A stretch of DNA of 64,000 bases from Acidobacteria bacterium Ga0077522 (GTDB taxonomy: Bacteria; Acidobacteriota; Vicinamibacteria; Vicinamibacterales; Vicinamibacteraceae): NCBI GenBank assembly GCA_001464065.1, contig LNDN01000001.1:37378-101377 (forward strand), read 5' to 3'. Positions 1-8,921 of the stretch are shown piece after piece. Every line of letters starts with the position of its first letter. Positions within the stretch are counted from its first letter, which is position 1. The translations under genes were made by a program, and so were the position numbers. Below the pieces are notes generated by a model. The model was not told the DNA's origin. It saw only the letters and a list, made by a program, of their open reading frames with translations, and did not search any database.

Positions 1-865
1 AGATGAAGTCACGCGAGTCGGCCTGCATCTTCGCCGCCACGTGCTTGAAGATGTTCCGGTAGTTGACCTCGCCGGTGCCGGGCTCCTTGCGACCCGGGTT
101 GTCGCCGATCTGGAAGTACCCGATCTCGGACCACGCCCAGTCGATGTGAGGGATGATGTGCCCCTCGTTCTTCTGCATGTGGTAGATGTCGAACAGGATC
201 TTGCAGGCCGGCGAGTCGACGGCGCGGCAGATCATGTACGTCTGGTCCGAGGTCCGCAGGAACTGATCCGGGTTGTCGCTGAGGGGCTCGAGCACCATCA
301 CCAGGCTGGCCTTCTCGAGCACCTCGGCGCCGGCGCGCAGCGTGTCGATGACGTGCCCGTGCTGCACGCCAATCGGCAGCTTGCGCTCGAAGCCGCCCGG
401 CACCACGGTCATCCACTTCGCGTTGCAGCGCCTGGCCACCTCGACGGCCGCTTCACACGCCTTGCGGAACTGCGCCGGGTTCTCCGCCTTGCCGGTGGTG
501 AACCGATCGCTGTTGTTGCCACCGGTCTGGATGACGAACACGCCCATCTGCATGCCGAGCTTGGCCATGGCCTCGCCCAGCTGCGCCTGGACCTCGGGCG
601 TGCGGCCCATCATCCCGTTGTCCTCGAGCGCCGTGAAGCCCTGATCGGCCATGAACTTCAGCTGGTCGATCAGGTCCTTGCCGGCCGACTGCTCGAACAT
701 GCCGAAGTGCGGGGCGTACTTCAGCTTGAAGGTCCGGGCCTTGGTCACCGGGCCGAGCGTCCGCGCCGGAGCAGCCGCGGGTGCGGGTTGGGCCGCGGCC
801 GCAACCGGCAACCCGAGGGCAGCCGTCATCGCGGTGGTCTTCTGCAGGAACGCGCGTCGATCCAT
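1..865 (-). CDS. Hydroxypyruvate isomerase-like TIM-barrel protein (partial, 3' end missing)
   Basis: The reading frame is open from an ATG at 865 to the window edge (288 codons), so the C-terminus is missing. It begins MDRRAFLQKT followed by an Ala-rich hydrophobic stretch, which looks like a twin-arginine or Sec signal, so the protein is probably exported. The body is a xylose-isomerase-like TIM barrel. Family hallmarks are LEPLSDNPDQ, ILFDIYHMQ and, near the cut, GDNPGRKEPGTGEVNYRNIF, which is typical of hydroxypyruvate isomerase (Hyi) relatives that interconvert hydroxypyruvate and tartronate semialdehyde. An exported form is unusual for a glyoxylate-pathway enzyme, so the real substrate may be another sugar or keto acid. 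It lies 54 bases downstream of fumC, whose stop is at 920, on the same strand. Confidence 0.85.
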   Translation of the reverse strand, partial: MDRRAFLQKTTAMTAALGLPVAAAAQPAPAAAPARTLGPVTKARTFKLKYAPHFGMFEQSAGKDLIDQLKFMADQGFTALEDNGMMGRTPEVQAQLGEAMAKLGMQMGVFVIQTGGNNSDRFTTGKAENPAQFRKACEAAVEVARRCNAKWMTVVPGGFERKLPIGVQHGHVIDTLRAGAEVLEKASLVMVLEPLSDNPDQFLRTSDQTYMICRAVDSPACKILFDIYHMQKNEGHIIPHIDWAWSEIGYFQIGDNPGRKEPGTGEVNYRNIFKHVAAKMQADSRDFI

Positions 866-919
866 CGGAGATCTCTTTCGAAAGGAAGGGTCTACCCGGT
901 CTGTGCGGCGGATTGTACG

Positions 920-2323
920 TCAGCCCCCACTGGGCCGCGTCATCTCCATGGGCACGATCCACTCGGCATACTGCTCCTCGGTGACGTCGCCGGACGCCAG
1001 CGCGGCCTCGCGCAGGGTGAGGCCCTTCTTCTGGGCGTGCTTGGCGATGGCGGCCGCCTTGTCGTACCCGATGTGACGATTGAGGGCCGTCACCAGCATC
1101 AGGTTCTTGCCGAGGTTCTCGGCAATCTTCTCGCGGTTGGGCTCGATGCCCCGGGCGCAGCCCTCGTTGAACGCCAGGCAGGCGTCGGCGATGAGCCCGA
1201 TGCTCTCGAGCACGTTGTGCACCATCACCGGCTTGAAGACGTTCAGCTGGAAGTTGCCCTGCGTGCCCGCGAACGCCACCGCGGCATCGTTGCCGAAGAC
1301 CTGCACGCACACCATCGTCATCGCCTCGGACTGGGTCGGGTTGACCTTGCCCGGCATGATCGACGAGCCCGGCTCGTTCTCGGGGATGAAGAGCTCGCCG
1401 ATGCCGCAGCGGGGGCCGCTGGCCAGCCACCGGACGTCGTTGGCCATCTTCATGAGACCGCCCGCCAGCGTGCGCAGCCCGGCAGAGGTCTCGACGAGCG
1501 CGTCGTGGGCCGACAGCGCGAAGAACTTGTTCGCGGCACTGCGGAACGGGAACCCCGTGATGCCGGCAATGGTGGCCGCGCAGCGATCGCCGAACTGCGG
1601 ATGCGCGTTCAGCCCGGTGCCCACCGCGGTGCCGCCAATCGCCAGGTCGTACAGGCCGTCGAGCGATTGCTCCACCGCCTTGAGACCAAAGTCGATCTGC
1701 GCCACCCAGGCGCCGATCTCCTGGCCGAGCGTGACCGGTGTCGCATCCTGCAGGTGCGTCCGCCCCGTCTTCACGAGGTCCGAGAACTCGGCGGCCTTGG
1801 CCGCCAGCGTGTCGCGCAGGACCTTCACCGACGGGAACAGCCGATGGTGGAGTTCTTCCACGACCGCGATGTGCATGGCCGTCGGGAAGGTGTCGTTGGA
1901 CGACTGGCCGCGGTTGACGTGGTCGTTGGGATGGATCGTGCGGTCCACACCGACCGTGCCGCCCATGATCGCCACCGCCCGGTTGGCGATGACCTCGTTG
2001 GCGTTCATGTTCGACTGCGTGCCGGACCCGGTCTGGAACACGACCAGCGGGAACTGACTGTCGAGCTCCCCGGCGATGACGTCGTCGGCCGCCCTGATGA
2101 TGGGCTCCGCGACGCTCTGCGGCAGCTCGCCCAGCTCCATGTTGGCCTGCGCCGCGCTGCGTTTGAGGATGCCCAGGGCCCGGATGACGGGACGCTGCCA
2201 CTTGAAGCGATCGACGCCAATCGGGAAGTTCTGAATCGACCGCTGCGTCTGCGCGGCCCAGTACACGTCTGCGGGCACCTCGATGGGGCCCATCGAATCC
2301 TTCTCGGTCCTGGTCTTGGTCAT
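920..2323 (-). CDS. fumC: Fumarate hydratase, class II
   Basis: Iron-independent fumarase of the TCA cycle, which interconverts fumarate and malate in the cytoplasm as a homotetramer. The 467-residue length matches the family. The signature [11 protein letters not shown] lies near residues 316-326 and carries the catalytic serine loop. The TGRTHLQDA block near residue 188 carries the histidine equivalent to His188 of E. coli Fum[14 protein letters not shown] and [13 protein letters not shown] are further conserved substrate-site blocks. I chose the ATG at 2323 ([12 protein letters not shown]) because residues upstream in the same frame do not resemble the family. The gene points away from the DJ-1 family gene at 2435, so the 111 bases between them should hold both promoters. 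Confidence 0.96.
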   Translation of the reverse strand: MTKTRTEKDSMGPIEVPADVYWAAQTQRSIQNFPIGVDRFKWQRPVIRALGILKRSAAQANMELGELPQSVAEPIIRAADDVIAGELDSQFPLVVFQTGSGTQSNMNANEVIANRAVAIMGGTVGVDRTIHPNDHVNRGQSSNDTFPTAMHIAVVEELHHRLFPSVKVLRDTLAAKAAEFSDLVKTGRTHLQDATPVTLGQEIGAWVAQIDFGLKAVEQSLDGLYDLAIGGTAVGTGLNAHPQFGDRCAATIAGITGFPFRSAANKFFALSAHDALVETSAGLRTLAGGLMKMANDVRWLASGPRCGIGELFIPENEPGSSIMPGKVNPTQSEAMTMVCVQVFGNDAAVAFAGTQGNFQLNVFKPVMVHNVLESIGLIADACLAFNEGCARGIEPNREKIAENLGKNLMLVTALNRHIGYDKAAAIAKHAQKKGLTLREAALASGDVTEEQYAEWIVPMEMTRPSGG

Positions 2324-2434
2324 GGCGATGGTTGGCACTCCCTGCCTCACCCAAGCATATGGCAGGACCGGCCCTTGCAAGGACCCCACGTTGGGGCCGG
2401 GCGATCAGACACCGCGAGCCCCCAAGGAGATGGC

Positions 2435-3040
<606 letters not shown>

Positions 3041-3106
3041 CGAGACGCGCGACCCGGGAGCCCGGCAGGTGTCTCGATTGCATCGCCGGTGTAGCTCCTG
3101 ACGTCG

Positions 3107-5251
3107 CTACCGCTGCCAGACACGCAGTTCGTGGATCGACCAGAACCACGACCGGGTCTCCCCCGTCGGCCGCAGCCGCAGGTGACGGCTGCGCTGCGGC
3201 GGCAGGGGCACGTCGATGCCGGGTGATCGGGGCTCGCGCACCAGACTCAGACCCAGACGCGGCAGGATGTCGCCCGCGAACAGCGTCTGCCAGATCCCGT
3301 CGTCGCCCGCGGCCTCGATCACCAGGCCGCGCGGATAGTCGCCGAGGCTGCGTGCCGCGAGATCGAGGCGCACGTGGGCCACGTCGGTGGGTCGCGCGAA
3401 CGTGAGGGTGACGTGTTCGCCACTGCCCTGCCGGGTGGCGGTGGCCCAGCGTGTGCCCGGATCGCCATCCAGCATGCGGCCGAGGTCGCGTGCCTGGTGC
3501 GACACCGTCACCTGGAATGCCGTCGAGGGCAGCGCGCGCCACGCCGGGTCACGATCCAGCGCGGGCTCGGCGCCGCCGGGACGCAGGCGTGCGACCACCG
3601 TGGCGCCGAAGCGACGAACCTCGGCCACATGCGTCCGCGACGCCGCGACCGCCTCGGCCACGGCCGCGCCGGCCGCGGGATGCTCGTACAGCGCGGGCTG
3701 CATCACGACCCAGCGCACCCCCAGCACCCGCAGCATCTCCAGGGCACCATCGATCCGGACCGTCTCGGTGAACGGGGGGCCTCCGACGAAGTCCTGCAGG
3801 ATCGATCCGTATCCGCTGTAGCCGTTGACGATGCGGTGGCCATGCTCGAGCGTCCGGTACAAGTGCCGGGTGGCCATGGCGGCGTCACCGACGGGCAACT
3901 CGAGCACGGGCCCGGCCTCCTGCGTCTGCAGCCACACGTAGGCGGGCGTCGCCGCGGTCATGTCGACGTCCGGAAACGCCTGCACGGGCTGCCGTCCGCC
4001 GTACCCCTCGAGCGCCACCAGCACGGCCGCGACCGTCGTCACCAGTCGGCGCCGCTGCGGACCTGCCGTCGATGTGAGCGCGGCCAATCCGAAGCCAGCG
4101 AGGACCGCCAGGCCGAGGTGCACCGTCGTGGCCATCCGGGCTGGCACCCGCAGGCCATCGAGCCCGGGCACCACCGCGACGAGCCACGTGTACGGGCCGC
4201 TGAACGGCACCGTCCAGCCCCACAGCACCGGTCGCGGACCGAACGACAGCACGACCATCAGCACGACGATGCCGAGGTAGAGCGCGATGTGACGCCGATC
4301 CGGCGCGGCGCGGCGCCAGACCAGCGCCACCGCGGCGACCGCCAGCAGCACGACGCCCAGCCCGGGAAACAGTTGCAGTTCCTCACGCCCGACCGGCAGC
4401 ACCTGCCCCCACAGCCACGCGCGTGTCGAGACGTGGGCATACGCTTCCGGCGTGGCCGCATACAGCGCGATGTCGGCCAGCGTCCGCGTGAAGCCCTGAT
4501 CGCGGCGCACACGCATGTACGCCACGGCCACAGGCAGGATGGCCGCGAGCAGGGCCAGTGCGGCGACGACGAGACCGGGGACAACGCGCCGGAGGTCTCG
4601 GCGGCTGCGCCACAGTCCCTCCAGCGCCACCACCGCCACCGGCACTGCCGTGAAGTACAGGAAGTAGCCGTTGGACAGCCCCTGCAACACGAAGGCGACG
4701 ACGAACAGGGCGAGGGCACGGCGCGAGGCCGTGGCCAGGTACTGGTGGAGTCCGTACAGCGCCACCGGCATCCACCCCGAGACCAGCACCTGCAGGTGAT
4801 GGGCGTGCGCGAGCCGGTACGGCGAGCACGCCATGGCCAGGCCGGCCACGAAGGCCGCATCCGCGCGGCCGGTGAGCGCCCGCGTCAGCAGGAAGGTCCC
4901 GACGCCGACCAGGACGGTCGAGGCGACGGTCGCGACGTTCAGGACGAGTATCGGATTGCCCGTCAGCCACTGCAGCGGCGCGGTGAACACGGCGATGCCG
5001 AGCAGGTGCTCGGAGTACGCCACCGTGTCGGCGTACGGAGAGAAGAAGAGGCCGTCCCAGTAGTCGCGGAACCCGTGGAGGGCCCGGTCGGCATCCCACG
5101 CGAGCGTCCACGCGTTGAGGAGCGGGTCGCCGAAGGGATACTCGAGCGTCGTCGTCGCGAGGTGGGCGGGCAGCGGCCACCAGAAGACCAGAGCGACGAG
5201 GATGTAGGCAGTGGCGGCGAGCGCCACTGCCCGACGGGACGCGCGCGGCAC
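3107..5251 (-). CDS. Multi-pass membrane protein with C-terminal discoidin-like domain
   Basis: 714 residues. The first ~440 are strongly hydrophobic with about ten to twelve membrane segments. They contain FGDPLLNAWTLAWDADR near residue 40, an acidic periplasmic loop like those of GT-C glycosyltransferases and YfhO-type proteins. The last ~150 residues (VTVSHQARDLGRMLDGD, then a WxTLF strand pattern ending IHELRVWQR) resemble an F5/8 type C (discoidin) carbohydrate-binding fold. A role in lipid-linked sugar transfer or glycan binding at the envelope is inferred; the substrate is unknown. The start is GTG at 5251, immediately after the TAG of the upstream NIPSNAP gene with no gap, so the two are probably translationally coupled. 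Confidence 0.72.
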   Translation of the reverse strand: MPRASRRAVALAATAYILVALVFWWPLPAHLATTTLEYPFGDPLLNAWTLAWDADRALHGFRDYWDGLFFSPYADTVAYSEHLLGIAVFTAPLQWLTGNPILVLNVATVASTVLVGVGTFLLTRALTGRADAAFVAGLAMACSPYRLAHAHHLQVLVSGWMPVALYGLHQYLATASRRALALFVVAFVLQGLSNGYFLYFTAVPVAVVALEGLWRSRRDLRRVVPGLVVAALALLAAILPVAVAYMRVRRDQGFTRTLADIALYAATPEAYAHVSTRAWLWGQVLPVGREELQLFPGLGVVLLAVAAVALVWRRAAPDRRHIALYLGIVVLMVVLSFGPRPVLWGWTVPFSGPYTWLVAVVPGLDGLRVPARMATTVHLGLAVLAGFGLAALTSTAGPQRRRLVTTVAAVLVALEGYGGRQPVQAFPDVDMTAATPAYVWLQTQEAGPVLELPVGDAAMATRHLYRTLEHGHRIVNGYSGYGSILQDFVGGPPFTETVRIDGALEMLRVLGVRWVVMQPALYEHPAAGAAVAEAVAASRTHVAEVRRFGATVVARLRPGGAEPALDRDPAWRALPSTAFQVTVSHQARDLGRMLDGDPGTRWATATRQGSGEHVTLTFARPTDVAHVRLDLAARSLGDYPRGLVIEAAGDDGIWQTLFAGDILPRLGLSLVREPRSPGIDVPLPPQRSRHLRLRPTGETRSWFWSIHELRVWQR

Positions 5252-5680
5252 CTACTTGATGGCGGAGTAGTCGGTGGCGTCCATGAACACGCGATCCACC
5301 TTCTCGACGATCTTGCCGTTGACCTCGGACGCCGTGCGCACCTTGACCCATTCGGGGTCGGCGCCGAAGGCCGTCCAGTTCTTCATGGCCTGTTCGCGGT
5401 TGGCGTGGGCGACGATGTAGATGAGCGTGTTGCTGTGGCCCGGCTCGTCCTGCGGCACCCAGTAGCCGATGTTGGTCATCCCGTGCTTCTCGAACAGCTT
5501 GGTCGTGTGGTTGCGGAAGCGGGCCTGCAGGTCGGGCAGCTTGCCGGGATGCGTGTAGTAGGTGCGCATCTCGTAGACCTTCTGGCCCTGTGCCGCGACG
5601 TCGACGCGGGAGAACTGGCCGGCCACGTAGCCGGCAGCGAACATCAGGACCAGGGCGAACAGGGAACGGGTGATGCGCAT
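5252..5680 (-). CDS. NIPSNAP family protein with N-terminal membrane anchor
   Basis: 142 residues. An N-terminal hydrophobic segment (MRITRSLFALVLMFAAGYVAG) acts as a signal or anchor. It is followed by a NIPSNAP-type ferredoxin-like alpha/beta domain starting with VYEMRTYYTHPGKL and ending in the usual EVNGKIVEKVDRVFMDATDY. NIPSNAP proteins have no settled enzymatic role. I chose ATG at 5680 because GAGGAG sits five bases upstream; a GTG two codons earlier is possible. The gene ends directly against the GTG of the membrane protein at 5251 and lies 32 bases from the stop of the TonB receptor gene, on the same strand. Confidence 0.85.
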   Translation of the reverse strand: MRITRSLFALVLMFAAGYVAGQFSRVDVAAQGQKVYEMRTYYTHPGKLPDLQARFRNHTTKLFEKHGMTNIGYWVPQDEPGHSNTLIYIVAHANREQAMKNWTAFGADPEWVKVRTASEVNGKIVEKVDRVFMDATDYSAIK

Positions 5681-5712
5681 GGACACTCCTCGAGCGAAGC
5701 AGACGAACGAAC

Positions 5713-8700
5713 TCAGAACGTGAAACGCGCCGCCAGCTGGAACTGGCGCCGCGCGAACGCCGACAGCGACTGCCCGAACGTGGGTCGGTCCACGAAGCTG
5801 TCGGGCAGCTGAAGGTTGGTGCGATTCAACAGGTTGAAGCCCTCGAGGCGCAACTCGAGATTGCGCGTGCCGCCGAGCGCGAGCCGACGCGAGAGGACGG
5901 CGTCGACCGACGCGTACCCGGGACCGATGAGGGTGTTGCGGCCGGCGTTGCCGTAGGTGTACTGCGGCGCGATGGCGAAGGCCCGCCCGTCATAGGTGAC
6001 CACCTGCGTGCCGGCAGGCGGCGTGGAGCCGGTGACCTCGTTGGGACGATCGTAGGCGAACGTGCCGCCGCCCGTGTTGCCGCTGTTGCTGTTGTCGAAG
6101 CTGACGCGCGGCGTGAACGGTCGGCCCGACTGCACGGAGACGACGCCGGCGACCTGCCAGCCGCGGCCGAGCGCGCCGGCACCGAGGTCCGGCACGGCGT
6201 ACGACCCGGTGAACACGACGCGATGGCGGACGTCGAAGTCCGACAGGCTCCACTCCGCCGCCAGATTGCGGCTGTCCTGCGGCGTGTTGTCGTTGCCATC
6301 GGTGGCGAGGAAGGCCGACTGGTCGTCCATCGACTTCGACCAGGTGTAGGAACCGCGGAACGTGAACCGGTTGCCGGCACGGCGCACGGCGCCCACCTGC
6401 AGGGCGTGGTAGTCGGAGGTGGCCCCGGACTCCACCATCAGGATGTCGCCGTACTGCGGCAGGGGCCGGCGTGGCGGGAACGGGCCGGCACCGGGCAGGG
6501 CCTGGTTGATGTTGCGCTTGCGCACCAGCTGCCGCCCGAACGACCCGACGTATCGCGCATCCACCGTCGTCTTCGACCAGGCGCGCTCGAGGCCGAGGCT
6601 GGTCTGATGCGCGTAGGCAGTGCGCATGTTCTGGTCGAGGGAGTTGTACGTCGGCTGCGTGGCGATGCCCTGGCCCGGGAACGGATCTTCGAGCGTGAGC
6701 AGGCGCTGGGCCGACGGGAAGTACAGGCCGATGCCGAAGTAGGGCGGGTTGAAGTACAGCGCCGACGTCTCGATCAGCGTGCCGACGTTGTAGAACAGCC
6801 CGTAGCCGCCCTGCAGCATCGTCGTGCCCATGCCGGTGAGGTCGTAGTTGAAGCCGACGCGCGGGGCCAGGTTGTTGGAGTCCGAGGCGATACCCGAGCG
6901 GGGGATGCCGTTGGTGCCGACCTGCACGATCTGGCTGGTGGCCCGATCGTAGATGCGCATGCGGTCGTCGGCATCGACCGGCGGTGCGTTGAACTCGTAG
7001 CGCAGGCCCAGGTTGACGGTGAGGCGCGAGTTGATGCGCCAGTCGTCCTGGATGAACGTGTTGACCGACCAGGTCCGCAGCTTCTGCGCGTTGTCGTTGG
7101 TCCCGAGCAGCGACAGCGTCGGCAAGCCGAGCAGCAGGTCGGCGAACGGCGCACCGGTCAGCGCGCCGGCGAAGGTCACCTGCCCGCGGGCGAACAGGTG
7201 GTTCAGGCCGTCGGACTGGTAGTGGCGGAACTCGCCGCCGGTCTTCAGGTGGTGGCGCCCGAGCTGCGCGGTCAGCGTGTTGGCCAGATGGAGGGTGCGC
7301 GTGCTGCGTAGCACCGGCAGGTTCGGGTCGTCGCCGAGCGTCTCGTAGCCGCTGACGACGAAGGTCGGGAAGCCCTGGTCCACCGCGGGCAGCGACGGCC
7401 CGCGGATGCCGAGCGCCGCGAAGGCATCGGTGCCGGCGTTGGTCGGCAGGCTGTCGCGCTTGAGCGCATTGACCCCGACCCGCAGTTCGTTGACGAAGCG
7501 GGTCGAGATGGCCTGATTGAAGCCGGCGGCGAGGTTGTGCCCCTGGTCGAGCACCGAGGTGCCGAACGTCGGCAGGTTGCGGGCCCTGGCCGGGAACGGC
7601 AGGTCGCGATCCTCGCGCCCGAACGTGTAGCGGACGTGGAACGGCTTGTCCTGCCACCCGTGATGATCGGTCTTGATGGTGAACTGGATGGCGTCGCGCC
7701 GTCCCTCTGGCGACGACACGTAGTTGGCCGCCCTGCCCGTCGTGTTGGCCCGCGGGTAGAGATCGGCAGCGGCCAGACCCGCCGCGCTCATGCGGGAGGC
7801 CGGGATGATGTTGCCCGGGAAGGGCCGCTGGGTGAACGGATCGATGATCGGCCGCCCGAGCGCGCTGAAGTCGCCGGCACGCTCCGCATCGGTCGGCACG
7901 CGTGCCAGTCGGGTGTCGGCTTCGTTGGCCCGGATGGCCTCGACGTTGACGAAGTAGAACGACGGGAACCGGCCCACCGGCCCGCCGATCGTGCCGCCGA
8001 ACTGGTGCTTGCCGAGCGACGGCTTGTCGGTGCCTTCGGGCAGGAAGGCCGGCCGCGCGTCGAGCGCCTCGTCGCGGAAGTACTCGTAGGCCGAGCCCCG
8101 CAGCGTGCGCGTGCCCGACTTGATGACGACGTTGACCTGGGCACCGGCGCTGCGGCCATGCTCCGCGTCGTAGGTGCTCTGGAGCATCGACACTTCCTTG
8201 ACGGCGTCGAGGCTCGGATTCACCACGAGGCGGTTGAGGAAGAGGTCGTTGTTGTCCACGCCATCGAGCAGGAAGTTGTTGGCCGCTTCCCGCGATCCGC
8301 TGTTGTTCAGGCCGGTGTTGCCCTGGGTGGAGAGCCGCGACCCCGGAGAGGGCGGCGCGACGCCAGGGGCCTGGAACGTGAACTGGATCACGTCACGCTC
8401 CGACACCGGCACCGTGACCAGCGTCTCGCCCTCGAACACCTGGCCGACGGTGCCGCTGCCGGCCCGCAACGTCGTCAGGTCGGCGCTGACCACGACCTGC
8501 TCGGTGACGTCACCGGGCACGAGCACCACGGCGACCGTGCCGCGCACGCCCGCCTGGACGGCGATGTCGCGCACGATCTCCGTCTTGAAGCCGTCGCGGC
8601 TGGCCTGCAGCGTGTAGGTGCCGGCCGTCAGCAGCGGAATCACCAGCAGCCCGGACGACGAGGTGGTGCCCTCGCGCATGAGGGCCGTCTGCTGGTCGGT

Positions 8701-8880
8701 GAGCGTCAGGGTGACGTCGGGCAGCCAGGCGCCGCTCTGATCGCGGACCTCGACGAAGAGCGTGGCGGCCATGGTCTGCGCGCGCGTCGGCGCCACCGGC
8801 ATCGCGACGAGCGAGGCCAGCAGGCAGAAGCAGGCACGCCACCGGGGGGAGGTGCGGCGAGTGAAGAGTTGATCGAGCAC
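5713..8880 (-). CDS. TonB-dependent receptor with carboxypeptidase regulatory-like N-domain (Oar-like)
   Basis: 1055-residue outer-membrane protein. A signal peptide ends around APTRAQ (residue 35). Next comes a carboxypeptidase regulatory-like beta-sandwich (LFVEVRDQSGAWLPDVTLTL to the GFKTEIVRDI region, ~40-115), then a plug domain (NNFLLDGVDNND, ~205-220) and a ~750-residue barrel. The chain ends in ARRQFQLAARFTF, with the terminal phenylalanine expected for outer-membrane barrels recognised by the Bam complex. This Oar-like architecture is greatly expanded in Acidobacteriota. The substrate is unknown, but the adjacent cytochrome-like protein at 8922-11864 suggests uptake and oxidation of a carbohydrate-like compound (inference). 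The GTG start at 8880 has only a weak ribosome-binding site. Confidence 0.9.
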   Translation of the reverse strand: MLDQLFTRRTSPRWRACFCLLASLVAMPVAPTRAQTMAATLFVEVRDQSGAWLPDVTLTLTDQQTALMREGTTSSSGLLVIPLLTAGTYTLQASRDGFKTEIVRDIAVQAGVRGTVAVVLVPGDVTEQVVVSADLTTLRAGSGTVGQVFEGETLVTVPVSERDVIQFTFQAPGVAPPSPGSRLSTQGNTGLNNSGSREAANNFLLDGVDNNDLFLNRLVVNPSLDAVKEVSMLQSTYDAEHGRSAGAQVNVVIKSGTRTLRGSAYEYFRDEALDARPAFLPEGTDKPSLGKHQFGGTIGGPVGRFPSFYFVNVEAIRANEADTRLARVPTDAERAGDFSALGRPIIDPFTQRPFPGNIIPASRMSAAGLAAADLYPRANTTGRAANYVSSPEGRRDAIQFTIKTDHHGWQDKPFHVRYTFGREDRDLPFPARARNLPTFGTSVLDQGHNLAAGFNQAISTRFVNELRVGVNALKRDSLPTNAGTDAFAALGIRGPSLPAVDQGFPTFVVSGYETLGDDPNLPVLRSTRTLHLANTLTAQLGRHHLKTGGEFRHYQSDGLNHLFARGQVTFAGALTGAPFADLLLGLPTLSLLGTNDNAQKLRTWSVNTFIQDDWRINSRLTVNLGLRYEFNAPPVDADDRMRIYDRATSQIVQVGTNGIPRSGIASDSNNLAPRVGFNYDLTGMGTTMLQGGYGLFYNVGTLIETSALYFNPPYFGIGLYFPSAQRLLTLEDPFPGQGIATQPTYNSLDQNMRTAYAHQTSLGLERAWSKTTVDARYVGSFGRQLVRKRNINQALPGAGPFPPRRPLPQYGDILMVESGATSDYHALQVGAVRRAGNRFTFRGSYTWSKSMDDQSAFLATDGNDNTPQDSRNLAAEWSLSDFDVRHRVVFTGSYAVPDLGAGALGRGWQVAGVVSVQSGRPFTPRVSFDNSNSGNTGGGTFAYDRPNEVTGSTPPAGTQVVTYDGRAFAIAPQYTYGNAGRNTLIGPGYASVDAVLSRRLALGGTRNLELRLEGFNLLNRTNLQLPDSFVDRPTFGQSLSAFARRQFQLAARFTF

Positions 8881-8921
8881 GGTCTTGCGCTGTCGGTACG
8901 GCCAGGCTGCAGTGCCTGGCG

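Noticed and set aside
41..2434. A continuous plus-strand reading frame running into the DJ-1 gene.
   Set aside because: It is antisense to the isomerase-like gene and fumC, kept open by high GC. Only the part from 2435 has a ribosome-binding site and family motifs.
3374..5812. An 812-codon plus-strand open frame opposite the membrane protein and NIPSNAP genes.
   Set aside because: Its composition is Arg/His-rich and low in hydrophobic residues, it has no recognisable domain, and it lies wholly opposite well-supported genes.
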